A stretch of 64,000 nucleotides of DNA, taken from Bactrocera neohumeralis (lineage: Eukaryota; Arthropoda; Insecta; Diptera; Tephritidae). The stretch's first letter is position 1, and each line of letters opens with the position of its first letter. Positions 46,217-56,250 of the stretch are shown in pieces. Both the position numbers and the translations under genes were made by a program. The stretch is taken from positions 52,359,237 through 52,423,236 of the forward strand of contig NC_065923.1 of NCBI RefSeq assembly GCF_024586455.1, in the 5' to 3' direction. The notes beneath the pieces were generated by a model. That model saw only the letters and a list, made by a program, of their open reading frames with translations. It ran no database searches and was not told the origin of the DNA.

Positions 46217-47088
46217 TATACTCTCGCTACAAAGTCGCTAAGGAGAGTATTATAGTTTTGTCTATATAACGGTTGTTTGTAAGTAATAAAACTAAAAGAG
46301 TCAGATATAGGGTTATATATATACCAAAGTGATTAGGGTGACGAGTAGAGTTGAAATCCGGATGTCTGTCTGTCCGTCCGTCCGTCTGTCCGTCCGTCCG
46401 TCCGTGCAAGCTGTAACTTGAGTAACGATTGAGATATCATCATGAAACTTGGTACACGTATTTCTTCGCTCCATAAGAAGGTTAAGTTCGAAGATGGGCA
46501 AAATCGGCCCATTGCCACGCCCACAAAATGGCGAAAACCGAAAACCTATAAAGTGTCATAACTATGCCATAAATAAAGATATTAAAGTGAAATTTGGCAC
46601 AAAGGATCGCATTAGGGAGGGGCATATTTGGACGTAATTTTTTTGGAAAATTGGGCGCCTACTAAGTTATTTATATGTACATATCTCGGAAACTACTATA
46701 GCTATGTCAACCAAACTGTATAGAGTCGTTTCCTTCAGGCATTTCCATATACGATTCAAAAATGGAAGAAATCGGATAATAACCACGCCCACCTCTCATA
46801 CAAAGGTTATGTTGAAAATCACTAAAAGTGCGTTAACCGACTAACAAAAAACGTCAGAAACACGAAATTTTACGAAAGAAATGGCAGAAGAAAGCTGCTC
46901 CCAGGCTTTTATTTTAAAATTGAAAATGGGCGTGGCGTAACCATATCTCAGGAACTACTAATCTAATTAATTTTACAGCAAAAAAAAAAATATGTAAATG
47001 ACGGATAATGAAATCTCGATTATCACTTTATCATGCGAGAGTATAAAATGTTCGGTGACACCCGAACTAAGCCCTTCCTTACTTGTTT
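46217..47088 (+). repeat. Dispersed intergenic repeat, young short copy (copy C)
   Basis: Begins TATACTCTCGCTAC and ends with GTTCGGTGACACCCGAAC and CCTTCCTTACTTGTTT; GCGAGAGTATA lies near 47035. It shares with copies D and E a deletion: after CAGGAACTACTA it continues ATCTAATTAATTTTACAGC instead of the ~210 bases present in copy B. Its simple array, TCTG/TCCG repeated (46366-46405), is the same interrupted form as in copy D. One extra small deletion removes the CCCCGCCCC part of the GGGCGTGG block (about 46650) and another the GTCGCCCACTTATGG block (about 46938). Confidence 0.88.
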
Positions 47089-48300
47089 TGAAATATCTTT
47101 GTTGGCACATTGGCAACGATGCTTTGGTGATATCTCTGATATCATCATCCTGCAAAGTAATCTGACTGCCTGAATAAAGTAAAACTTTACAGTTCTTCCG
47201 TCGTCATTCAGGGGGCTGTTATAGGCCTCATCTGTGCCTACTTCTTTCATTTGTTAGAAACTGTTAAAGTTAGTTCGACAAAAGAAAGGACAATCTGAGA
47301 GTACCACAGTTCCTCTTACAAACATTTGTACAGACCTAACGTAGTTTCTGTAAGTGTTAATACCAAATTATAATTTGTTCAAGAAGATATGTCTATTCTT
47401 TTTCATTAAGATACTTCTTAAAGTGTTCGATATTCGACATATATTGTCCATATTATCATGTGATATCATTTATTTTTAAGATAAAACAGTAATCCTCAAA
47501 ATACGTGGCGACTTAATTTCTTTAATTTAGCTAACCGAAAGCAGGGAATCCGCATATTCAGTATTTGGTCCGTTCAGCGGTATCTTAAAAGCGTTAGTAT
47601 CTTATATTGATTGGATAACCTCAAAGCGAAGCACTGTCGAGTACAATGTATCAAAATTGGAAGTTCAATATTTTTTTTTTTTGTATTCATAAATTTGAAA
47701 GCCTTTATTGTCATATTTTGACACTGATTAAATTATTCACAGCTTTCTGTTCTTTTCTTTTCTTCAATAAAACAAATTTCCACGTAAACTCAATGCACTG
47801 ATGTGTAATTCCCAACCTGTTGATAAAACATAAAGTAGAACACATCGTAATTTCGCATGTAAACTTGTAAGCGACAGGACGAAAGGTATTAAGAACAAAA
47901 GGAAGTCGAAGAGGAAATGTGGGATTGCTTAAGAAATGCCTAGACCGAAACGAATCTGTGACAAGTGAGTGAATCGGCAAAAGGATATACCAACGGAAGG
48001 AAGTGGCCGTGCATCAGACGAAAAATCAGACAACCGAGAAGAATATGAATTAGAAATAAAAGAATTTATGCTCATGTGACATATGAAGATTTAAGTGGTT
48101 GAGTGTGTTCTGCTGCTATCTAAAATCAATTCGCATAAAAGTACACGGGGCAGCAATAACATATGTAGATATATAGATATCCATCCATTCAAATGACAAA
48201 CCTGCGCCGTTGCAATAAAAACAACATAAATACAAAGCGAAATTTTTTATAGCTGTTTGATTAGTTTAGAGTTCCATAAAGGAGTGAAATATTCGCTTAT
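47089..48300. other. Unique DNA, no gene recognised
   Basis: About 1.2 kb without a recognisable protein or repeat. Confidence 0.5.
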
Positions 48301-48301
48301 T

Positions 48302-48636
48302 CGTAATATGCAAAATAATTCCATTGTCTAGGAAAATATGAGTACTCAGCCGTTCGTGGAGAGTTCTGAGCTTTTCGAACTTTAAACTTTATCTTTCGAT
48401 TAGCCAGCGGAACTTGTGTTACTATTCCTACGCTTTAAAGCTTAGAATCGAGGCCACAGTTCAGGTTATTAACCTTTCGAGTCGACGGCAAGAGCTTATG
48501 ATTAAATATTAAATTATCAGATTTTAAACTGATCCCATCAGGAGAGCTTTTTATATATTAGGAAAAGCATCATACATCGAGAAAACAAACGAAAAGTTAT
48601 TATGATATTATATATGTATATAGTACTATTCGACCG
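48302..48636 (+). repeat. Left copy of a ~335-bp direct repeat flanking the RTE
   Basis: CGTAATATGCAAAATAATTC to TACTATTCGACCGTT. The same sequence recurs in the same orientation at 51845-52182 on the other side of the RTE, about nine-tenths identical by eye with several small indels. It does not resemble an RTE sequence, begins and ends without obvious LTR TG/CA borders, and has no coding capacity. The repeat runs directly into the RTE 3' part through a shared CGTT. Confidence 0.85.
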
Positions 48637-51600
48637 TTTCTTCTTTTCGCTACGTGGCGCCAATTGGATATTCCAAGCGAAGTCAGGTCCTTCTCCACTT
48701 GGTCCTTCCAACGGAGTGGAGGTCTTCCTCTTCCTCTGCTTCCCCCGGCGGGTACTGCGTCGAATACTTTCAGAGCTGGAGTGTTTTCATCCCTCCGGAC
48801 AACATGTCCTAGCCAGCGTAGCCGCTGTCTTTTAATTCGCTGAACTATGTCGATGTCGTCGTATATCTCGTACAGCTCATCGTTCCATCGAATGCGATAT
48901 TCGCCATGGCCAAAGCGCAAAAGACCATAAATCTTTTGCAGAATTTTTCTCTCGAAAACTCGTAACGTCGACTCATCGGTTGTTGTCATCGTCCAAGCCT
49001 CTGCACCGTACAGCAGGACGGGAATTATGAGCGACTTATAGAGTTTGGCTTTTGTTCGTCGAGAGAGGACTTTACTTTTCAATTGCCTACTCAGTCCGAA
49101 GTAGCACCTGTTGGCAAGAGCAATACTGCGTTGGATTTCCAGGCTGTCATTGTTGGTGGTGTTAATGCTGGTTCTTAAATAGACGAAATTATCTACAACT
49201 TCAAAGCTACGACTGTCAACAGTGACGTGAGCGCCAAGTCGCGAGTGCGACGACTGTTTGTTTGACGACAGGAGATATTTCGTTTTGCCCTCGTTCACTG
49301 CCAGACCCATTCTCTGTGCTTCCTTGTCCAGCCTGGAGAAATCAGAATTAACGGCGCGGGTGTAGGGGCCGATGATATCAATGTCATCGGCCTACGCCAG
49401 CAGCTGTACACTCTTATAGAAAATGGTACCTTCTCTATTTAGTTCTGCAGCTCGAACTATTTTCTCCAGAAGCAGGTTGAAGAAGTCGCACGATAGGGAG
49501 TCGCCTTGTCTGAAACCTCGTTTGGTATCGAACGGCTCGGAGAGGTCCTTCCGATCCTGATGGAGCTTACTCAACGTCAGTTTACACAGCCGTATTAGTT
49601 TCTCGGGGATACCAAATTCAGACATCGCGGCATAAAGGCAGCTCCTTTTCATGCTGTCGGAAGCAGCTTTGAAATCGACGAAGAGGTGGTGTGTGTCGAT
49701 TCTTCTTTCACGGGTCTTTTCCAAGATTTGGCGCATGGTGAATATCTGGTCGGTTGTTGACTTTCCAGGTCTGAAGCCACACTGATAAGGTCCAATCAGT
49801 TTGTTGACGGTGGGCTTTAATCTTTCACACAATACGCTCGATAGAACCTTATATGCGATGTTGAGGAGGCTAATCCCACGGTAGTTGGCGCAGATTGTGG
49901 GGTCTCCTTTTTTATGGATTGGGCATACCACACTTAAATTCAAATCGTCGGGCATGCTTTCGTCCGACCATATTTTACAAAGAAGCTGATGCATGCTCCC
50001 TATTAGTTCTTCGCCGCCGTGTTTGAATAGCTCGGCCGGCAATCCGTCGGCCCCTGCCGCTTTGTTGTTCTTCAGGCGGGCAACTGCTATTCGAACTTCT
50101 TCATGGTCGGGCAATAGAACGTCTGCTTCATCGTCATCGATTGGGGAATCGGGTTCGCCTTCTCCTGGCGTTGTGCGTTCACTGCCATTCAGCAGGCTGG
50201 AGAAGTGTTCCCTCCATAATTTAAGTATGCTCTGGGCATCAGTGACTAGGTCACTTTTGGGGGTTCTTCAAGAGTACGCTTCGGTCTTGAAACCTTCTGT
50301 AAGCCGCCGCATTTTTTCGTAGAATTTTCGAGCATTACCCCTGTCGGCCAGCTTATCAAGCTCTTCGTACTCACGCATTTCAGCCTCTTTCTTTTTCTGT
50401 CTACAAATGCGTCTCGCTTCCCTTTTCAACTCTCGGTATCTATCCCATCCCGCACGTGTTGTGGTCGGTCGTAACGTTGCGAGGTAGGCAGCCTGTTTTC
50501 TCTCCGCTGCGACACGGCACTCCTTGTCGTACCGGCTGTTCTTTTGCACTTTCCGAAAACCAATGGCTTCGGTTGCAGCTGTACGTAAGGAATTTGAAAT
50601 GACTTCCCACAGTTCCCTTATACCGAGTTGTTGACGAGTGCTTTCGGAGAGCAGGAGTGCAAGCCGAGTAGAAAAACGTTCGGCTGTCTGTTGTGATTGC
50701 AGATTCTCGACGTCGAACCTTTCTTGTGGGAATCTTGGCTGCAACAAGAAAGTGGTCCGAGTCGATGTTATAACCTCGGAGCGCACGCACGTCTAAAACA
50801 CTGTAGACGTGTCTTCCGTCTATTACAACATGATCGATCGGTTGGTAGTTTTTCGATCCGGAGACAGCCAGCTAGCTTGATGAATCTTTTTATGCTGGAA
50901 TCTAGTACTACAGATAACCATATTTCGGGCCCCGGCGAAGTCAATCAGCCTCAACCCATTTGGGGAAGTTTCGTCGTGGAGGCTGAATTTACCGACCGTA
51001 GTGCCAAAGATACCTTCTTTGCCCACCTTGGCGTTAAAGTCGCCAAGCACGATTTTGACATCGTGGCGGGGGCAGCTCTCATAAGCGCGCTTCAAGCGAT
51101 CATAGAAGGCATCTTTGGTCACCACGTCCTTCTCTTCCGTTGGGGCGTGGGCGCAAATCAGCGATATGTTGAAAAACCTCGCTTTGATGCGTATTGTGGC
51201 TAGACGTTCATTCACCGGAGTGAATGATAGTACTCGGCGACGGAGTCTCTCTCCCACAACGAATCCTACACCAAACTTGCGCTCTTTTATATGGCCACTG
51301 TAGTAAATGTCACAAGGACCTACTCGTCTCTGTCCTTGTCCCGTCCATCACATTTCTTGGACGGCGGTGATGTCAGACTTTATTTTCGCGAGGACATCAA
51401 CCAGCTGGGCAGCGGCACCTTCCCAATTAAGGGTCCCGACATTCCAGGTGCATGCCCTCAAATCGTAGTCCTTATTTCGTTTGCCATGGTCGTCATCAAA
51501 AGGGGGGTCTCTCATCCGAGGCTTGTTGCTTCCTTTCATTGGGGGTGTTTATTTACGTTGCGGGTCCCAAACTCAGCGCACAACCTTATGTACGGGGATG

Positions 51601-51795
51601 TTTCGCCTTCTCACATTAGCTCGCCTTCAAACGGATGTTCTTAGGCTACCCAGAGGATACTTGGTCAAAGACCGGAAGTAGTGAGCAGCTTGAGCCATGT
51701 GTAAAAGAATCGTTTCTGGCCACTCCCAAGTGAATGGCGATCAGAGAACTTTTCTCACTTGCGTGAAGTTCTAAACATGACTCCATCCTCCTATA
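48637..51795 (-). mobile_element. RTE-type LINE, nearly full length, lacking its 3' tail
   Basis: About 3.16 kb on the minus strand: 5' untranslated region (51795-51540), one long ORF2 with apurinic endonuclease and reverse transcriptase, and the C-terminal region. Compared with the copy at 23340-23836 it lacks the last ~90 bases including the AAG tail, and its coding sequence runs straight into the flanking repeat at 48636. It is flanked by the two ~335-bp direct repeats. It is the best reference for the RTE family in this window. Confidence 0.9.
48640..51539 (-). pseudogene. RTE-clade ORF2 (endonuclease plus reverse transcriptase), five disabling changes
   Basis: Proposed start at 51539 (MKGSNKPRM). 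Endonuclease: DLRACTWNVGTLNW, ITAVQEM (E of the active site), then a TGA at about 51345, VICAHAPTEEKD-type text, VLGDFNAKVG (D/N), and GYNIDSDHFLVAAK (SDH). Frameshifts lie near 50835 and 50735, and a TGA at 50268. RT: VARLKNNKAAGADGLPAELF, CPIHKKGDP, NYRGISLLN, VDFKAASDS (motif A, with S for F), RGFRQGDSLSCDFFNLLLE (motif B), then LLA-stop-ADDID (motif C, the Y of YADD is TAG, 49392-49394). C-terminus: QRIKRQRLRWLGHVVRRDEN. Length about 960 codons, normal for RTE. Confidence 0.92.
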
Positions 51796-51844
51796 TATAT
51801 ATATACGGAGTTTATAATTTTATGTAGAATCTTCTCATAACCCC

Positions 51845-52182
51845 GTAATATGCAAAATAATACCATTGTCCAGGAAAATATAGTACTCAGCCGTTCGTGG
51901 AGAGTTCTGAGCTTTTTGTACTTTCAATTTATCTTTCGATATTAGCTCCCGGAACTTGTGTTACTATTCCTACGCCTTAACGCTTAGAATCAAGGCCAAC
52001 GTTCAGGGTTAAGTGTTTAACATTATTATCCTTTCGAGTCGACGGCAAGAGCTTACGATTAAATGTGAAATTATCAGATTTTGAACTGATCCCGTCAGGA
52101 GAGCTTTTTATATCATACATCGAGAAAACAAACAAAAAGTTATTATGATATTATATATGTATATAGTACTATTCGACCGTTA
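51845..52182 (+). repeat. Right copy of the ~335-bp direct repeat
   Basis: CCGTAATATGCAAAATAATA to TATAGTACTATTCGACCGTT, matching 48302-48636. It has a longer middle (GGGTTAAGTGTTTAACATT inserted before CCTTTCGAGTCGACGGC) and lacks the TATTAGGAAAAGC segment of the left copy. Between the RTE 5' end (about 51795) and this repeat lie about 50 bases with a TA microsatellite (51798-51812). Confidence 0.85.
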
Positions 52183-52189
52183 ATTACTT

Positions 52190-52469
52190 TATTGGTAATT
52201 GAGAAAAGCAGCTTATTAATCGACCTTGAGTTTATCGGGCTATTGGATGTTTCCTGCTGCTCAGCATGACATTTTACTCTTCCTGGTAATGACTATGATT
52301 TCCGAGTTCAGAGAAGACAAAACGATAAACAACACGACAAATAAATAACAAATTCAAATACACATGTACTTATAATAAGGCGAATTCTAATTCCCAGACA
52401 TTTCAAAGGTTATTCATTTCGAGGTTTCCTACTTTTTTAAAGAAAAAACACAAAAACTTCAAAATAATG
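52190..52469. other. Unique DNA, nothing recognised
   Basis: Short spacer between the direct repeat and a transposase remnant. Confidence 0.5.
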
Positions 52470-53000
52470 GGGAATGTTTAGCATCACTCGAAAGAGCATT
52501 ACTTGGCTCGTTCGAGCATTTCGACTACTAACTGGCGAACAACACGCTTGATGTTATTCTTCAAGGCCTAAATGGAAGCGGTATTGTCCGCATAATCTTT
52601 AGACTTTACACGTCCCCACAGGAAAAAGTCTAATGGTGTGAAATCACCCGACTTGGTGGCCAAAACGTCGATCTTCTTGGAACTTTTCAAAACCCCATAG
52701 AGCGAGCGATGACGCTTGGGAAGGCCGAGTGGCTTCAGTTCTTGTAAAAGCTGTATTTTGTACGCTTTCAGTTTAAGATCTCTACGTAAAATGCGCCAAG
52801 TCCTTCAATACGACAGCCCGCGTTGCTTCAAACGGCGCCACTCTCAGCTAAATTTTCTTCACTGAGTGCTGGACGTAGTCTATTCGGTCGAATATTATCC
52901 AGTAATGAATGCTGGGTCTCAAGATGGGTGATAGTGTTACGAGGATTTGTACACGTTGTTCAGGTGTAAGTCACGTAACATTACAATATGAGTATCCAAA
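52470..53000 (-). pseudogene. IS630/mariner-like transposase remnant (DUF4817-type), internally deleted
   Basis: Minus strand from 53000: THLETQHSLLDNIRPNRLRP and ALSEENLAESGAV (N-terminal helix region), then QNTAFTRTEATRPSQ in a shifted frame where relatives have YKIQLTQELKPLG, a jump over the first two catalytic blocks, and VLATKSGDFTPLDFF-like text leading into WGRVKSKDYADNTASI.ALKN and VRQLVVEMLERAK. This is the same transposase group as at 6929-7870 but a different copy on the other strand. Several stops. Ends not identified. Confidence 0.7.
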
Positions 53001-53093
53001 TTAAAAGGAGGCTAGAAATGGTTTTCTTTTTAGTAAGGAAATCAAAGCAAAACATGTTTGAAAATAGTTTCTACATATTTAAAAAACATTTAA

Positions 53094-53414
53094 GTGAAAG
53101 AAAATGATGTAGAAATTTCAATGGGTCAAATTATTGAATCCGGTTTGATCGAAAAACTTGACACTTCGATCGAAAATTATTACGTTGAAATTACTAAAAC
53201 CGTATCGAGAATGAAGTTTTCGAAGCAGTTGGACTTACTTGCCGACTCGATAAAATACATTCCGTGGCAAAGAGATATCGCTAATTTCGAAATCATTGAA
53301 ACCGAAAAATCGAAAATATTCGTCGAAATATATCCGATGAGTGAACTGCGTAAATTGACATACAATACCATACACATATGTACATACTATGAACTTATAT
53401 TAAAAAAAATCTAA
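53094..53414 (+). CDS. Unrecognised 106-codon open frame
   Basis: An uninterrupted frame with ATG at 53094: MKENDVEISMGQIIESGLIE, later SRMKFSKQLDLLADSIKYIP and ending in isoleucine/lysine. No recognisable domain, no signal peptide or membrane segment. It starts in A+T-rich DNA and codon use is ordinary for that. A segment near 57660-57720 (TTGGGTCTAATTATTGATTC...TCGATCGAAAATG) shares some wording (GGGTCAAATTATTGAATCCG, TCGATCGAAAATT), so it may belong to a low-copy repeat rather than a gene. I would not claim it is expressed. Confidence 0.25.
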   Translation: MKENDVEISMGQIIESGLIEKLDTSIENYYVEITKTVSRMKFSKQLDLLADSIKYIPWQRDIANFEIIETEKSKIFVEIYPMSELRKLTYNTIHICTYYELILKKI

Positions 53415-53419
53415 AAAAA

Positions 53420-53710
53420 AACTCTCTCTAACTCGTTAGGCATATCATCTATATCATTATCATCTTCGTTGGAATATACATTTTCAATTGTATCCAGGAT
53501 TAACTCAGGTATGTTTTCATTTTAATTAAAAAGCAAAAGAATATTGTGCAATGCGCAGCATAAATTAACAATACACGCTGATTTATATGGTGCGTAATGT
53601 AGTCCTCGTTCACTACGTGTTGAACTTCCTTTCTCGGACAGATGTTATTGGTTCCCTAACTGGAGTTATGAGTCACGGTTGAGGAGGGTAGCCTTTGTAA
53701 CCTTTACAAA
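53420..53710 (-). pseudogene. Harbinger (PIF) transposase C-terminal fragment
   Basis: Minus strand reads GYPPQP.LITPVREPITSVR (around 53690-53640), then RSERGLHYAPYKSACIVNLC and CALHNILLLFN. The YPL.PWLMTPF and LRYAP.K...IV.ACCALHNI phrases are the C-terminal signature of HARBI1-like transposases, which are nuclear DDE enzymes of the PIF/Harbinger superfamily. The stretch with the last catalytic residue is deleted between the two phrases. An acidic tail (YSNEDDNDIDDMPNELERVF) follows. Fragment only. Confidence 0.75.
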
Positions 53711-53867
53711 ATATTAGTACATTCGTACAAATTGATAATATTTTTAGCAAAATATTCTTACCTAGTATTGAATATGTATGTCCCCTCCGATAATTTGATT
53801 TTCAAATCGATCATATCGTATATGTGAGAATCATGCCTTCGTCTTCTTCTTTGTTGGCGTAGAAAAC

Positions 53868-54095
53868 GCTTACGCGGCCGAGCCGAGTGTAATATCGTTC
53901 GGCTGTCTGTTGTGATTGCAGCTTTTCGACGTCGAACCTTCCTTGTGTTTGTTGACGCGCGTTTTTTGATGCACAGAGGCGAGTGCGTACCTAGGTTGCA
54001 ACAAGATAATGGGTCAGTCGATTTTTAGGACCTCGGAGCGAACGCACGTCTAAAACATTGGAGAAGTGTCTTCCATCTATCACAACATGATCGAA
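53868..54095 (-). pseudogene. RTE-type LINE fragment, endonuclease end
   Basis: Minus strand reads FDHVVIDGRHFSNVLDVRS then LRGPKN.LTHYLVA, RLCASKNARQQTQGRF and DVEKLQSQQTAERYY, the end of the endonuclease and the following linker, as in the copy at about 50830-50690. It preserves the ASKNARQQTQ segment that the larger copy has lost. It ends abruptly at 54095 where a mariner remnant begins. Confidence 0.8.
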
Positions 54096-54099
54096 TATG

Positions 54100-54590
54100 G
54101 CGGTCAGATATGTGACAAAAAGGTACCCGGATATCGTAAATATTTATTTTGTTGTCTTCAAAGTAATCCCCACCATATGAAATATACTTTTGCCAACTAT
54201 TTCGAAAAAAACAATGAGCATCACCTTGATTCTGAAGCGACTTTGGGGTGGTTTTTTTTGGTTTCGGGTCGTTTTTCCTCTCTATTTCAATAATAGTTTA
54301 ATTATTTGAAAGCCAAATTCATAAACCCTTTCTTATCGTCAGTTATGATGGTCTCCATAAATGTGGGATCGGAATTCGCACGATCAAGCATGTTCAAAGA
54401 GACCAATTTACGGTCTTTTTGAAAAAAATTCAGCTTTTGCGGGCGAGTCGAGTAAGAACGCGTTTCATACCCAAAATATTCACTAAAATCATTCAAATGG
54501 TTTCGTGAGAGATGTCGAGCTCTTTTGCCATCTCTCTAATGTTTGCTTGACGATTTTCGAGCACCACATCCTTCACCTTTTTTTTAATAG
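54100..54590 (-). pseudogene. mariner transposase remnant, C-terminal region collapsed
   Basis: Minus strand from about 54585: VKDVVLENRQANIREMAKEL, DISHETI, ILVNILGMKRVLTRLARKS, SLNMLDRANSDPTFMETIIT then TDDKKGFM in place of the TGDETWVY block. Another frame continues with NDPKPKKT and VMLIVFFEIVGKSIFH, and finally GGDYFEDNKINIYD near 54130, the usual C-terminus. So the central-to-C-terminal catalytic part was deleted. The left end falls directly against the RTE fragment. Confidence 0.75.
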
Positions 54591-54714
54591 CATGAGATTT
54601 GGTTCTAGTGCAACAAACCGGCAACATCACCAGCTCATTACTTTTGGCAATAGGAATTGCTGGCAAGACCGCACGCAGGCTCTATTTGCCATCATTCTCG
54701 ATGGCAGATGTTTT
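54591..54714. other. Short spacer
   Basis: About 120 bases with no recognised feature, ending at the start of copy D. Confidence 0.4.
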
Positions 54715-55601
54715 TATACTCGCAGCAAAGTTGCTAAGGGGAGTATTATAGTTTTGTTCACATAACGGTTGTTTGTAAGTCCTAAAACTAAAAGAGTCAG
54801 ATATAGGGTTATACATACCAAAGTGATAAAGGTGATGAGTAGAGTTGAAATCCGGATGTCTGTCTGTCCGTCCGTCCGTCTGTCCGTCCGTCCGTCCGTG
54901 CAAGCTGTAACTTGAGTAAAAATTGAGATATCATGATGAAACTTGGTACACGTATTTCTTGGCTCCTTAAGAAGGTTAAGTTCGAAGATAAACAAAATCG
55001 GCCCACTGCCACGCCCACAAAATGGAGGAAACCGAAAACCTATAAAGTTTCATAACTAAGCCATAAATAAAGATATTAAAGTGAAATTTGGCACAAAGGA
55101 TCGCATTAGGGAGGGTCATATTTGGACGCAATTTTTTTGGAAAAGTGGGCGTGGCCCCCTACTAAGTTTTTTGTACATATCTCGGAAACTACTATAGCTA
55201 TGTCAACCAAACTCTATAGGGTCGTTTCCTTCAGGCATTTCCATATACAGTTCAAAAATGGAAGAAATCGGATAATAACCACGCCCACCTCCCATGCAAA
55301 GGTTATGTTGAAAATCACTAAAAGTGCGTTAACCGAGTAACAAAAAACGTCAGAAACACTAAATTTTACGGAAGAAATGGCAGAAGGAAGCTGCACGCAG
55401 GCTTTTTTTAAATTGAAAATGGGCGTGGCGTCGCCCACCTATGGACCAAAAACCATATCTCAGGAACTACTAATCTAATTAATTTTACAGCAAAATAAAA
55501 AAATATGTAAATGACGGATAATGAAATCTCGATTATCACTTTATCATGCAAGAGTATAAAATGTTCGGTGACACCCGAACTTACCCCTTCCTTACTTGTT
55601 T
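54715..55601 (+). repeat. Dispersed intergenic repeat, young short copy (copy D)
   Basis: Begins TATACTCGCAGCAAAGTTGC and ends GTTCGGTGACACCCGAAC, then CCTTCCTTACTTGTTT. Same internal deletion as C and E (CAGGAACTACTAATCTAATT). The simple array 54858-54899 has the same interrupted TCTG/TCCG order as copy C, so C and D are probably closest. GGGCGTGGCCCCCTACTAAG shows one small deletion relative to B and E. No protein. Confidence 0.88.
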
Positions 55602-55834
55602 AAATTTAAGTTGTGAACTTAGTATTATAGCTAGGCATTTCAATTATGGCTGTGAAGCAATCCCAAACTGTCCTATGGTGAGCAATAATCGTTCTTCAAC
55701 TTTCCTGATACTTATAAGCAATAATTGTGTTTTGTATCATTAATGCACTCATTGCATACTATTTTTCGAAAGTTATTCCGTTGTTTGGCCTCTGTGTATA
55801 ATATTTATAAATTTCACGTCTGCTGCTTACTGTC
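55602..55834. other. Unique DNA, nothing recognised
   Basis: A+T-rich spacer. Confidence 0.4.
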
Positions 55835-55945
55835 TTCTTAGTACCCAGTCATACATCAGGCTCCATAATGGGGGTCTAAACTGATCCTTGTGGAACTGAT
55901 GTAGCTCTTGGAGTCCAAGTCATGTCGAGCCTTCTGTTTTTTTAA
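55835..55945 (-). pseudogene. Small LINE reverse-transcriptase scrap
   Basis: Minus strand reads TPRATSVPQGSV.TPIMEPD, i.e. the RT motif B of Jockey-like LINEs (GVPQGSVLGP) and a few flanking residues. The rest is not readable. Too short to assign a clade. Confidence 0.45.
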
Positions 55946-56029
55946 ATTGCTCGATCAATTGTGGAATTTCATACAATCGTCTTTTTTTCTTGTAGTGCAA
56001 TGGAAACAATTAATTACGGTTAAAAAAAA

Positions 56030-56250
56030 ATCATTGATGAAAAATAGACCGTCGATGCGAGGAAATTGAAAAGAATTACGACAGATCTTCCGCATTCACC
56101 AGATTTAGTTCCAAACAACTCCTTCCTTTTTTCAAACTCAAAAAGTGGAACGCTAATTAAAGACTTCGCTCAAATGGGGAGGTCCAAATATTTCGAAGCT
56201 TAATTTCAACGAATCGGTATCAAATTGTTGCATCCCGATTCAACAAATGC
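56030..56250 (+). pseudogene. mariner transposase C-terminal scrap
   Basis: Plus strand reads LPHSPDLVPNNSFLFSNSKS (about 56090-56150), the third-aspartate block with N for the catalytic D, then FAQMGRSKYFEA and a weak C-terminus (GIKLLHPDSTNAL). The similarity is to a mariner group whose C-terminus has FGSNEEV and LDKSYY motifs. Low-quality fragment. Confidence 0.5.

Noticed and set aside
48302..52182. Interpreting the paired 335-bp repeats as LTRs of a retrotransposon
   Set aside because: No primer-binding site, polypurine tract, gag, protease or integrase between them, no clear TG/CA borders; the interior is an RTE LINE in minus orientation.
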